Shown here: positions 9,074 through 17,677 of the stretch, piece after piece
Position numbering within the stretch: position 1 is the first letter of the stretch
Layout: each line of letters opens with the position of its first letter
Origin: JAFGPJ01 sp964439135
GTDB taxonomy: Bacteria > Planctomycetota > Phycisphaerae > Sedimentisphaerales > Anaerobacaceae
Assembly (NCBI GenBank): GCA_964439135.1
Contig: CAYTNN010000014.1
Coordinates: 1-37,556, forward strand
Direction of reading: 5' to 3'
DNA: 37,556 bases
Made by a program: the position numbers and the translations under genes
The notes under the pieces: generated by a model
What the model was told of the DNA's origin: nothing
Seen by the model: the letters and a program-made list of their open reading frames with translations, nothing else
Databases searched by the model: none

Positions 9074-10543
9074 ATGAAACGCTATATAATTCTTCTTTTC
9101 GCTACTTTAATAATAGGTACTCTATCCTGTGCTGTGCAGAAAGAGATAAAGACAGAATCAACGTCATCTATTATCGAAATTGATCCTGAAACAACCGAAT
9201 TGCTTCGAAAAATCAACTCTGCCAGTGCTTATGAAGTCCCTGATTTGGGGCTGCGACAGGATACAATTTATGCAAAGACGGCAGAGGACGTCGAACCATT
9301 CCGGCATGTAAAACCCTACAAAGAACACTTCCTGCTGCAAATGGAATATACCGGTCCAGGCCGAGCCAAACCTGAGCCGGAGGATATAGAGACTGTTAAG
9401 ATCGGGTTTATTGGCCCGATTATGTCCACTGTCTCGGTTGCTACCGGCGGGAAAAGCCATGAGGAACCGTTGGGAATTAAGATGCTCCAGGGCGCACGGC
9501 TTGCCATCGAACAAGCAAACGCCGAAGGAGGCTATCTCAAGCGTAATATTCCATTCGAGCTGGTTATAAGCAACGATAATGGTCTCTGGGGCGCTTCCGG
9601 CAACGAAATCATCAAATTGGCTTATAAAGATAAAGTCTGGGCGATTCTCGGCACAATCGATGGAGCCAACAGCCACATTGCTATCCGCGTTGCGCTAAAG
9701 GCCGAAATCGTCATGATGAATTGCGGTGACACGGATCCCACATTCATTGAAACGAATATCCCCTGGGTTTTCCGCTGTATCAGTGACGACCGGCAGCAAA
9801 GTTATTTGCTTGTCGATTACATATACAGAAAACTCGGTCTTAAAAGAGTTGGAATCATTCGTGCAAGTAACCGTTATGGTCGCTTTGGTGTTCGTGAAAT
9901 CAGCGATGGAAGTCGGCGCCTCGGCTATCCGGTTATTCTGGAAATGGCCTATAATCTGGGAATCGACGATTTCTCTTTACAACTGGAACGTCTAAAGGAA
10001 GCAAATCTGGATGCGATTATCCATTGGGGCGATGCTCCTGAGGGTGCACAGATTCTTAATCAGATGCGAGCAATGGGCATGGAGCATCCTTATTTTGCCT
10101 GTGACCGGTGCCTATTGGACGAGTTTGCCGAAATTGCCGGCGAAAACGCCGAAGGAGTCATCTGCACTTCTCCCTGGAATCCTGATAGTAAGAGCGAGAG
10201 GTATACTCAATTTTGTGAGGCATTCAAGAAGCGTTTTGGTGAAGAGCCGGAAACCTTCGCAGCTCATGCTTATGACGGAACGAACATGCTTATCTGGGCG
10301 GTGCAGGTAGCAGGTCTTAACCGGGCAAAAATCCGGGATGTACTGGCTTACAGAACTGTACCATTGAAAGGTGCAACAGGTGACGTTGTCCTGAGCGCCT
10401 GTCTCGATGACGTTGGTGATGTGTACTTAGCAAAACGAGAAAAGGACAAATGGAACTACTATAGCCGAGAAGACCTTAAAATCCCGCGAGGATACATTCC
10501 TCTTCGTGATAGAGTCAATCGACCCCTGGCGGCTACGCGTTAA
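9074..10543 (+). CDS. type-I periplasmic solute-binding protein (Leu/amide-binding family), lipoprotein-like
   Basis: 489 residues, starting seven bases after a perfect AGGAGG (9061-9066). The N-terminus is a signal sequence ending at Cys (IIGTLSC), so it is a probable lipoprotein, although the lipobox is not fully canonical. About 90 residues without recognisable fold precede the core and end in 'EYTGPGRAKPEP'. The core (from 'VKIGFIGP' to near 460) is a Peripla_BP_6 type-I binding fold, with 'GARLAIEQANAEGGY', 'WAILGTIDGANSHIA', 'VGIIRASNRYGRFG' and 'AAHAYDGTNMLIWAVQ'. Family members bind branched-chain amino acids, urea or short amides and normally serve ABC importers, but no permease or ATPase gene lies nearby. 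An orphan sensor or capture role in the haem operon is an inference. A second copy follows directly. Confidence 0.87.
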   Translation: MKRYIILLFATLIIGTLSCAVQKEIKTESTSSIIEIDPETTELLRKINSASAYEVPDLGLRQDTIYAKTAEDVEPFRHVKPYKEHFLLQMEYTGPGRAKPEPEDIETVKIGFIGPIMSTVSVATGGKSHEEPLGIKMLQGARLAIEQANAEGGYLKRNIPFELVISNDNGLWGASGNEIIKLAYKDKVWAILGTIDGANSHIAIRVALKAEIVMMNCGDTDPTFIETNIPWVFRCISDDRQQSYLLVDYIYRKLGLKRVGIIRASNRYGRFGVREISDGSRRLGYPVILEMAYNLGIDDFSLQLERLKEANLDAIIHWGDAPEGAQILNQMRAMGMEHPYFACDRCLLDEFAEIAGENAEGVICTSPWNPDSKSERYTQFCEAFKKRFGEEPETFAAHAYDGTNMLIWAVQVAGLNRAKIRDVLAYRTVPLKGATGDVVLSACLDDVGDVYLAKREKDKWNYYSREDLKIPRGYIPLRDRVNRPLAATR

Positions 10544-11808
10544 TGCTGAGTCTCCGAAAGGATAAAAAGACACAGATGTCCAGGATTCTCTATACGAGTT
10601 TCATGCTTTTTGCCCTTTCTTCGATGATATGGGCGGGGGACACTCACTTCCCCAAACGCTCATCTCGCGGGGCATTTTTTGAGGCAAGAACCCGCCAAAC
10701 AGAATACGCGGGCCCGGGCCGCGAGAAGAGCCCTCCCACCGATGTCAAAGAAGTGTTGATTGGATACTTCGGCCCCGGCACGCCTTCTCACCCGCGAGGA
10801 GGTGACATGTGGAATGCGGCCTGCTTAGCCGTTGAACAAGCCAACAGGGCGGGTGGCTACAACGGCCTGCCGTTTCGATTGGTAGTGAGCTGGTCGGACA
10901 ATCCCTGGGGCTCGGGTGTCACGGAAATAACCCGTATGGCTTATGTGCACAAAGTCTGGGCGATCATCGGCGGAATTGACGGGCCATCGACACATCTGGC
11001 TGAGCAGGTAGTTGCGAAGGCCCGCTTGACCTTGCTTAGTCCCGCAAGTACGGATAAGACGGTAAATCTCGCTAATGTACCATGGATGTTTTCATGCCTG
11101 CCTGCCGATCATTTGCAGGCGCCGGTTTTAGCACAGGAGATTGTGTCGGAAGTCGGGGAAAATTCCTTTCTCCTTGTATCGGCCGTGGACCACGATTCAC
11201 ACCTTTTCACGGTCGAGCTGACCAGGTCTTTTATCCGACATAAATTGGCGCCGTCTTACCACTTTGAGTTTGAGCCCGGGCAAAGTAATTACGACAGTCT
11301 TGTGGAGGAAATTGTGCACACCCGGGCACGAGCCCTGGTTCTTATTGCCGCAGCCCGGCAGAGTTCTCAAATAATCTCTGCTGTCCGGCAGAAAGGATTC
11401 AAGGGCCTTATTTTTGGCGGGCCATGGATGGGCAACCGAAGTTTTCTTGAACAAGCAGGTCCCGCAGCCGAGGCAGTGGTCTTTCCTTTGCTTTACACGC
11501 ACGGCAAAGAATCAAACAGTTTCGATGAAAAATTTACTGCCCGATTTGGAAAGCAGCCGGATTATCTCGCTGCACATACCTACGATGCCGTAAACCTTCT
11601 GATTGCCGCGATACGCAAAGCAGGGCTAAACCGGGCACGAATTCGTGACGCCGTCAGTGAACTATCGCCGTGGAACGGCGTGACCGGCACCATCAAGTGG
11701 GGCTCGTTAGGTGGCAACAACCGAGCCGTGCGTCTCGGTACGGTCAGGGACGGCCGCGTGATATCCGCTTCAGGGCCTCACGACCTTGACGAGTCGATGC
11801 CTCATTAG
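10543..11808 (+). CDS. second type-I solute-binding protein, paralogue of the preceding gene
   Basis: 421 residues. The ATG overlaps the upstream stop by one base (TAATG), so expression is probably coupled. ATG 10576 (MSRILYTSF...) is an alternative start that gives a tidier signal peptide. After the signal peptide, 'EYAGPGREKSPP' repeats the short motif of the first binding protein just before the type-I binding fold ('VLIGYFGPG', 'AACLAVEQANRAGGY', 'WAIIGGIDGPSTHLA', 'AAHTYDAVNLLIAAIRKAGLN'). No lipobox is evident, unlike its neighbour. The last 65 bases overlap the 3' end of the nitrilase-family gene on the other strand. The ligand is unknown; amides or amino acids are the family default. 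Confidence 0.86.
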   Translation: MLSLRKDKKTQMSRILYTSFMLFALSSMIWAGDTHFPKRSSRGAFFEARTRQTEYAGPGREKSPPTDVKEVLIGYFGPGTPSHPRGGDMWNAACLAVEQANRAGGYNGLPFRLVVSWSDNPWGSGVTEITRMAYVHKVWAIIGGIDGPSTHLAEQVVAKARLTLLSPASTDKTVNLANVPWMFSCLPADHLQAPVLAQEIVSEVGENSFLLVSAVDHDSHLFTVELTRSFIRHKLAPSYHFEFEPGQSNYDSLVEEIVHTRARALVLIAAARQSSQIISAVRQKGFKGLIFGGPWMGNRSFLEQAGPAAEAVVFPLLYTHGKESNSFDEKFTARFGKQPDYLAAHTYDAVNLLIAAIRKAGLNRARIRDAVSELSPWNGVTGTIKWGSLGGNNRAVRLGTVRDGRVISASGPHDLDESMPH

Positions 11809-12766
11809 TCTCTACGCTAATCATGCCATTGCTGCCCCGGCCGGCTGGATATATCTGATGTCTATAAGCAGTATAGGCCTCCGTTCGCAGATGAGCTAAC
11901 ATATGATGTCCGCGGCGGCGCTTCCGTTCGGCGCGCAAGGCGGCCAAGTCGATTGGGCCCACAACGATTTTCTCACCCGTCCCCGGCTCGGCCTGGGCGA
12001 GTAAGCGGCCATCGTAGTCTATAATCATGCTGCCTCCGGGCCAGCTAAAAGGCGGATAGTTCTGCAGGCTCGCTGCCTGGTTGACTGCGACCACGTAGGC
12101 CATATTCTCCAGTGCGCGCACTCGGTTAACTGTTGTCCACCAATCCAAAGGCTGGGCGGTTCCCCAGGGATCCATATAAGCTGAAATCCGTATGAGCAGC
12201 TCAGCACCGCCGAGGCTAAGCTGGCGAATTGCCTCGGGGAACAGCCAATCATAACAGATGGCGGTGCCGATCTTGCCGATTTCGGTGTCCGCAACAGGAA
12301 AAATTGGCTCATCGTAATCCGCCAGATCATGCGGGCTGGTGTGTACTTCCCAGGGCGTCCACGTGTGCACCTTACGGTACTTCGAGACAATACCATCCGG
12401 ACCAATCAGACAGGTCGTATTAAAAACGTGGCCGGGCCAGCGATCGTCCGATTCCAGAAACGTGCCGGTTTGGATGTAGATTTTTAACTTCCCGGCTTTT
12501 TCTTGATAGCGTTTAGTATGTTCGTTTGGAATCGGAACTGCTAATTTGTCGAGCAACTCTTCGACAGTGGGGTAGATTGGCGCTGCATGGGCAAACTCTG
12601 GAAACACCACGAGTCGCACGTCGAAAAAGGGCTCGTAGCCTGTCACTGCCTGTTCAAGAAGCTCCAGCATTCGGTCGACCCGGCTTGCAATTTTGTTGCG
12701 GTGCGTCGGATTAGGCATGTCAAGTTGACACGCCGCCGCGTAAAATCTATCGATAGAACTCATCAT
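11744..12766 (-). CDS. nitrilase-superfamily carbon-nitrogen hydrolase
   Basis: 340 residues with the full Glu-Lys-Cys triad of the superfamily: E57 in 'VVFPEF', K132 in 'KYRKVH' and C171 in 'TAICYDW'. The 'NRVRALENMAYVVAVNQA' segment is typical of amidase/carbamoylase branches. It should hydrolyse a C-N bond in an amide, nitrile or N-carbamoyl compound in the cytoplasm; no signal peptide is seen. Two adjacent ATG codons exist. The second (12763) has the better spacing from AAGGAA, so the true start may be one codon later. It is the last gene of the minus-strand TPR/CRTAC1 operon, 38 bases after the previous stop, and its 3' end overlaps the convergent solute-binding gene by 65 bp. Nearby amide/amino-acid-type binding proteins make an amide substrate an attractive guess. 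Confidence 0.88.
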   Translation of the reverse strand: MMSSIDRFYAAACQLDMPNPTHRNKIASRVDRMLELLEQAVTGYEPFFDVRLVVFPEFAHAAPIYPTVEELLDKLAVPIPNEHTKRYQEKAGKLKIYIQTGTFLESDDRWPGHVFNTTCLIGPDGIVSKYRKVHTWTPWEVHTSPHDLADYDEPIFPVADTEIGKIGTAICYDWLFPEAIRQLSLGGAELLIRISAYMDPWGTAQPLDWWTTVNRVRALENMAYVVAVNQAASLQNYPPFSWPGGSMIIDYDGRLLAQAEPGTGEKIVVGPIDLAALRAERKRRRGHHMLAHLRTEAYTAYRHQIYPAGRGSNGMISVETNEASTRQGREALKRISRGRP

Positions 12767-12804
12767 TTTCCTTTCTTCTGCTAAGTATAGCTGTGCAGCG
12801 AGTA

Positions 12805-14496
12805 TTATTGCGGATGGCCAGCTCCTTCAGTGATTGTTAAAAGCTGATCGACCTCAATATCCTTAAAAACATCGATGCCGCCACCTATCCATCGGACCTC
12901 GATGCGGTCTACTTTGTCACGGTTGCCCAGTCCGAAGTGAAGGCGCATGCCGTAATGGCTTTGGTACCCGCGGCCACTGTGAACTTCGTCTAATAAAGAC
13001 AAATCCCCCGCTACCACTTTGACATGTGCGCCTATCCCGTCCCGGTTAGTTTTCACGCCCTTCAAACGAACTTGCAGCCAATGCCCTTTTGATGGTGAGT
13101 CGTTTCTCAAAATAGTAGGTTCCCGGCGTGAATTTAATATGACAATATCCACGTCACCGTCGTTATCCAGGTCGTCAAAGCCTGCTCCGCGACTGCGCAA
13201 TTTAATTTTCATACCTTCGCCGCTTTGATCCGAAACGTCAACAAATTTCCCATCTCCTGTGTTCATTAAGATTATGTTCGGGCAAAGAGATGTAGTGGTA
13301 TTATTGTAAAGTTCAATATTGTCCTGCAGGTGACCACAGGCGACGAAGATATCACGATCGCCATCGTTATCGAAGTCAACCATGCTGTTGCCCCAGGTAA
13401 CATATTCCATGGTTCCTGTGCCGGCCCCGCTGACCATTGTCACATCTTCGAACATACTGTTGCCCAAATTCCTATAGAGGGCGGCAAGCTCCTCGGCGTA
13501 GGATGTTTGGTAGAAATCAAGCCGCCCGTCATTGTCATAGTCTCCGCAATCTATGCCCATGCTTCCTTGATCATCGCCGTGCAGGTCATAGGCAAGGCCG
13601 GCGATAAGGCCTATTTCCTCGAACTTGCCTGTTCCATCATTCTCGAAAAGGAAGTTTGCATAAACGTCATTGGCGATATAGACATCTGTGTCGCCGTCGT
13701 TATCAAAATCGGCGCAAACTCCGCCCATTCCCCATCCCTTGTGCTCGGCCACTCCGGACTCGACGCTGACGTCCGTGAATGTCCCGTCCCCGTTGTTGCG
13801 AAACAGGTTGTTCGGCATCGGGGGAAAATCCATCGGCCCCGCGTATTTTGGGGTTCCCTTTGAAGTCCTAATCATGTGATTCTCGTATGTAAAGTCAAGA
13901 TAGTTGGCAACGAACAAGTCGAGATCGCCGTCCTTGTCCATATCCAGAAAGTGTGTGGTCGCCCCCACCTTATGGCCGTTGGCCACACCCGCCATTGATG
14001 TCACATCGGTAAAAGTTCCATCGCCGTTATTACGGTACAGAACATTCGGGCCGTAGTTGTTCACATAAATATCGAGGTCGCCGTCATTGTCGTAATCACC
14101 CACGGCCACGCCGAGCCCGAATCCGGTATCTCCTACGCCGGCCTGATCTGTGACATTCGTAAATCTCCAACCACCTTCGTTGCGATAAAGTTCATTTGTA
14201 GGCGCTTTGTCGTACTTTGTTCCCTTCAGGGGGGCGCCATTTAGAAAATATATATCTATATCGCCGTCTCCATCGTAATCAAAAAGCGCTAATCCGGAGC
14301 TTACGGATTCGACGATGTATCGTTGACCACTGCCACCGTCGGTATGTATAAAGGTAATTCCCGTTTCTTTGGTGACATCGCTGAACACGATGGCCCCATC
14401 GGCATCGGCGCAGGCGGAGATGCACAACAACGCCAGCACGATAACGATAAGCCATCCGATACCCAATCCAAAAACTCGGTTACCTGTAAAGTTCAT
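12805..14496 (-). CDS. CRTAC1-like protein (copy 2): FG-GAP/VCBS repeats plus ASPIC/UnbV
   Basis: 563 residues. A signal sequence with 'LLCISAC' near residue 28 suggests a lipoprotein. 'FSDVTKETGITFIHTDGGSG' opens the mature part, followed by seven Ca-loop motifs (DYDGDGDIDIYF, DYDNDGDLDIYV, DMDKDGDLDLFV, DFDNDGDTDVYI, DYDNDGRLDFYQ, DFDNDGDRDIFV, DLDNDGDVDIVI) and an ASPIC/UnbV domain ('GIGAHVKVVAGDLSLLDEV', 'HFGLGNRDKVDRIEVRW'). It starts four bases after the stop of the TPR gene before it. It is a close paralogue of the gene at 15959-17677, including a stretch of 41 identical bases, so the TPR+CRTAC1 pair was duplicated in tandem. Predicted extracytoplasmic beta-propeller; no enzymatic activity can be assigned. 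Confidence 0.88.
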   Translation of the reverse strand: MNFTGNRVFGLGIGWLIVIVLALLCISACADADGAIVFSDVTKETGITFIHTDGGSGQRYIVESVSSGLALFDYDGDGDIDIYFLNGAPLKGTKYDKAPTNELYRNEGGWRFTNVTDQAGVGDTGFGLGVAVGDYDNDGDLDIYVNNYGPNVLYRNNGDGTFTDVTSMAGVANGHKVGATTHFLDMDKDGDLDLFVANYLDFTYENHMIRTSKGTPKYAGPMDFPPMPNNLFRNNGDGTFTDVSVESGVAEHKGWGMGGVCADFDNDGDTDVYIANDVYANFLFENDGTGKFEEIGLIAGLAYDLHGDDQGSMGIDCGDYDNDGRLDFYQTSYAEELAALYRNLGNSMFEDVTMVSGAGTGTMEYVTWGNSMVDFDNDGDRDIFVACGHLQDNIELYNNTTTSLCPNIILMNTGDGKFVDVSDQSGEGMKIKLRSRGAGFDDLDNDGDVDIVILNSRREPTILRNDSPSKGHWLQVRLKGVKTNRDGIGAHVKVVAGDLSLLDEVHSGRGYQSHYGMRLHFGLGNRDKVDRIEVRWIGGGIDVFKDIEVDQLLTITEGAGHPQ

Positions 14497-14500
14497 TACA

Positions 14501-15952
14501 TTAATTCCTTTTCTGAATTTGTTTATACAAAAGCAGATATTGTTGATTGTTCGGATCTAATTCGAGGGCCCGTTTAATTGTCGGGAGCGCGTTAACAATA
14601 TCTCCGTTCACATAACAAGCCCAGCTTAATACGAAGTAGTTGGTGGCATTCGCATCCAAAGCAACGGCTTTTCCCGCAAGCTGTTTGGCTTGTGATAAAT
14701 TTTGCCCTGTTTTCAAATATAGCCGGGCCAACTCCCGATACCCATCGGACTTCTGTGGCGCCAGCGTAATCAATTTCCGGAAGGCTTCTTCTGAATCGTC
14801 ATACCGCTTTAAATGGGATGACAAAATCCCAATCACAAGGTAAGAAACAGCAGATTCCGGCTGGATATCACGTATCTTTTTGTACATCTGAAGGGCTTTT
14901 GAAGGCTGTTTGCTAATCTGATATAGGGTTGCAAGCTCCAGAAAGCACACGATGTTTTCCGGATCAAGCCCTGCGGCTTGTTTCAGCAGTTCTTCGGCTA
15001 TGGTCAACTTTCCATTTTCCCGGTACGCCCGCCCAACATTGATATATGTCATGGCTGCACTTTTTTGTGTCTCAACGAAGTCATCGTACTTGATCTTACG
15101 GCCCTTAAGACTTTTACGCTCTTCAGCTTTAAGTTTTTTGAAATTTTCCGAGTATTCCTTCGCTTTATCACGATTGCCGAGTTTGGCATAGACGGAAGCA
15201 ATGCCATAATATGCATTGGTGTATCCAGGATTGATCTTAATTGCCGTCTCGTAGTTTTCCTTTGCCCTTTCGTATTCTTTCTGCTGTAGATATGCCTGAC
15301 CAAGTAAAAAGTAAGCAAAACCGGAGTTTGGTGAAATTTGAATTTCCTTTTCAAGTGCCTCGATTGCTTCTTTTGGCCGGCCTGACATCATAAGTGCATG
15401 ACCCATATTACTGTACACGTCGGGAAGCTGGGGTTGTATCTCCAGGGCTTTTCGGAATTGTGCGACCGCATCGGCAAACTTGCCCTTTTTCATAGATGAC
15501 AAGGCCATACTTCTGTATACGTCGGGCTGCTTCGGGTTTATCTCCAGAGCTTTATTCCAGAATTCCAGTGCCTTAATAACATTGCCGTGCCTATAGCATA
15601 AGTTTCCCATTATTACCAGCGAGTCATCACGGCCCGGAAAATCTCTCATTAGTTGTTCAGCAAGCTCCATTTCCTCATTTTTCAGAGCAACGATCTCTTG
15701 CTTCGTGCTAAGCGGCTCCCTGACAGGTAGCATCACTAAGTCTTCTGTCTGATTTGAGGATTCCTCTATTCTCCATGGTTGTCCGTATGAGCAAGGTAGG
15801 AATTTTACAGAAAAAAAACCGGCTATGGCGGCACATATGATTACCAAAACGACCAATGCCCGGACGGCATTTCTTCGAGTTGACAAGAAAAACGGCCGTG
15901 AATTTCCGGAAATTCCTGTTTTACGTTGACCAGTTTTCTTATCCGTACTCAT
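14501..15952 (-). CDS. membrane-anchored TPR protein (copy 2)
   Basis: 483 residues. A basic N-terminus (STDKKTGQRKTGISGNSR) is followed by one hydrophobic helix (ALVVLVIICAAIAGFF, about residues 31-46), so the bulk probably faces the periplasm as a signal-anchored protein. Roughly ten tetratricopeptide repeats follow, for example 'VIKALEFWNKALEINPKQPDVYRSMA', separated by a charged linker ('KKLKAEERKSLKGRKIKYDD') near the middle. Its layout matches the TPR protein at 17652-19055, including the linker, and each precedes a CRTAC1-like gene. TPRs mediate protein-protein contacts, so a scaffold for the adjacent CRTAC1-like protein is a reasonable inference. Confidence 0.87.
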   Translation of the reverse strand: MSTDKKTGQRKTGISGNSRPFFLSTRRNAVRALVVLVIICAAIAGFFSVKFLPCSYGQPWRIEESSNQTEDLVMLPVREPLSTKQEIVALKNEEMELAEQLMRDFPGRDDSLVIMGNLCYRHGNVIKALEFWNKALEINPKQPDVYRSMALSSMKKGKFADAVAQFRKALEIQPQLPDVYSNMGHALMMSGRPKEAIEALEKEIQISPNSGFAYFLLGQAYLQQKEYERAKENYETAIKINPGYTNAYYGIASVYAKLGNRDKAKEYSENFKKLKAEERKSLKGRKIKYDDFVETQKSAAMTYINVGRAYRENGKLTIAEELLKQAAGLDPENIVCFLELATLYQISKQPSKALQMYKKIRDIQPESAVSYLVIGILSSHLKRYDDSEEAFRKLITLAPQKSDGYRELARLYLKTGQNLSQAKQLAGKAVALDANATNYFVLSWACYVNGDIVNALPTIKRALELDPNNQQYLLLYKQIQKRN

Positions 15953-15958
15953 CGCAGA

Positions 15959-17677
15959 CTATCCTCGCCCTTGACCTTCAATAAGAGTTATAATCCGGTC
16001 TACAGCAATATTCTCGAAAACATCGACCTGACCGCCTATCCAATGGACCTCGATGCGGTCGACCTTTTCACGATTGCCCAGTCCAAAGTAAAGACGTGAA
16101 CCGTAATGGCTTTGATACCCGCGCCCGCTGTGGACTTCGTCTATAAGAGTCAAGTCACCCGCGCTGACCTTTACATGTGCACCTATCCCATCCCGGTTGG
16201 TTTTCACGCCCTGCAAACGAACTTGCAGCCAGTGCCCTTTAGATGGTGATTCGTTTCTCAAAATAGTAGGTTCCCGGCGTGAATTTAATATCACAACATC
16301 CACATCACCGTCGTTGTCCAGATCATCGAAGCCCGCGCCTCGGCTGCTCAGCTTTATCTTCATGCCGTCGCCGCTTTCGTCGGATATATCTATGAATTTT
16401 CCGTCACCGGTATTCAACAGGAGTAAGTTTCGTGCGAAATAGGTGGTTGTATCGTCGAATTTTTCGACATTGTCCTGCAGGTGACCACAAGCGACGAAAA
16501 TGTCTCGAATCCCATTATTATCAAAATCGACGAAGCTGTTGCCCCACGTCACGTTGGGAAGAGTTCCTGCTCCTGAGCCCGTCACCAGCGTTACGTCCTC
16601 AAACATGCCGCTGCCCAGATTCCTGTAGAGCGTGGCAAGCTGCCCCTGGTAAGAAGTCACATAGAAATCCAGCAGTCCATCGTTGTTGTAATCGCCGCAG
16701 TCGACTCCCATGCTTCCCTGCTCGTCACCGTGGAGATCGTAAGCGGTTGCAGTCATAAGCCCGACTTCTTCGAACTTGCCCGTGCCGTCATTTTGGAAAA
16801 GGAAATTCTCTCCCACATCGTTTCCGATAAATATATCCGTATCACCGTCGTTATCGTAGTCGCCGCATACAATTCCCATCCCCCATCCGGCATGATTCCC
16901 TATACCGGATGATTTACTTACATCGGTAAACGTGCCGTCGCCGTTGTTGCGGTATAGATAATCGGGCAGTGGAGGATAATAGCGTGGATTTGCATACACA
17001 GCAAATCCCTTAGTTGTAAGCGTGACATTTTTTTCATAAGAATATTCAAAATAAATGGAAACGTAAAGGTCTAAATCACCGTCCTTATCCATATCGAGAA
17101 AGCAGGTACCCGCCCCCACCTGATGTCCGTTGCCCACACCTGCTTTTTCCGTAACGTCTGTAAAGGTACCATTGCCGTTGTTGCTGTAAAGAACATTCGG
17201 GCCATAATTATTAAGATAAATATCCGGATCGCCGTCATTATCGTAATCGCCGACAGTGACACCCAGGCCATAACCAGTATCCCCGACGCCTGCTTTTTCC
17301 GTCACATCGGTAAACTTCCAGTTACCGTCATTACGATAGAGTGCATTTTTCGGGGCGACTTCAACTTCCGTTCCTTTGAGCGGCGCGCCGTTAAGAAAAT
17401 AGATGTCGATATCCCCGTCGCCATCGTAGTCAAAAAGCGCCAAACCCGCACTTACGGTCTCCATTATGTAGTGCAGGCCGGAGCCGCCATCAGTGTGGAC
17501 GAAGGTTATACCGGTTTGCTTTGTAACGTCGCGAAGCAGTATGGGACTTTCGGCGAACGCATCGACAGACCAATGCAATAACAAGAGCATAACTGCCAAA
17601 CAATACCCGATATTCTCCCAAGGATATTGGTCTATTGCCGAATCAATCGTCTTAATTCTTGCTTTTGATATGCTCAT
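15959..17677 (-). CDS. CRTAC1-like protein (copy 1): FG-GAP/VCBS repeats plus ASPIC/UnbV
   Basis: 572 residues. A longer N-terminus (ISKARIKTIDSAIDQYPWENIG) precedes the hydrophobic signal segment (YCLAVMLLLLHWSVDAFA). The mature part has 'RDVTKQTGITFVHTDGGSG', seven DxDxDG-type loops (one weakened to DFDNNGIRDIF) and an ASPIC/UnbV domain ending 'YFGLGNREKVDRIEVHW'. The start lies 26 bases inside the upstream TPR gene, implying coupled translation, and the stop is six bases before the next TPR gene. The C-terminal third is nearly identical in protein sequence to copy 2, whereas the N-terminal half has diverged more. This suggests a duplication followed by gene conversion, or stronger constraint on the ASPIC part. 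Confidence 0.88.
   Translation of the reverse strand: MSISKARIKTIDSAIDQYPWENIGYCLAVMLLLLHWSVDAFAESPILLRDVTKQTGITFVHTDGGSGLHYIMETVSAGLALFDYDGDGDIDIYFLNGAPLKGTEVEVAPKNALYRNDGNWKFTDVTEKAGVGDTGYGLGVTVGDYDNDGDPDIYLNNYGPNVLYSNNGNGTFTDVTEKAGVGNGHQVGAGTCFLDMDKDGDLDLYVSIYFEYSYEKNVTLTTKGFAVYANPRYYPPLPDYLYRNNGDGTFTDVSKSSGIGNHAGWGMGIVCGDYDNDGDTDIFIGNDVGENFLFQNDGTGKFEEVGLMTATAYDLHGDEQGSMGVDCGDYNNDGLLDFYVTSYQGQLATLYRNLGSGMFEDVTLVTGSGAGTLPNVTWGNSFVDFDNNGIRDIFVACGHLQDNVEKFDDTTTYFARNLLLLNTGDGKFIDISDESGDGMKIKLSSRGAGFDDLDNDGDVDVVILNSRREPTILRNESPSKGHWLQVRLQGVKTNRDGIGAHVKVSAGDLTLIDEVHSGRGYQSHYGSRLYFGLGNREKVDRIEVHWIGGQVDVFENIAVDRIITLIEGQGRG

Noticed and set aside
13330..13863. Plus-strand frame opposite the CRTAC1-like gene (copy 2), rich in Val/Ile
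   Set aside because: The complement of repeated Asp-Gly codons gives Ile/Val/Ser-rich sequence, so it is a by-product of the Ca-loop repeats.
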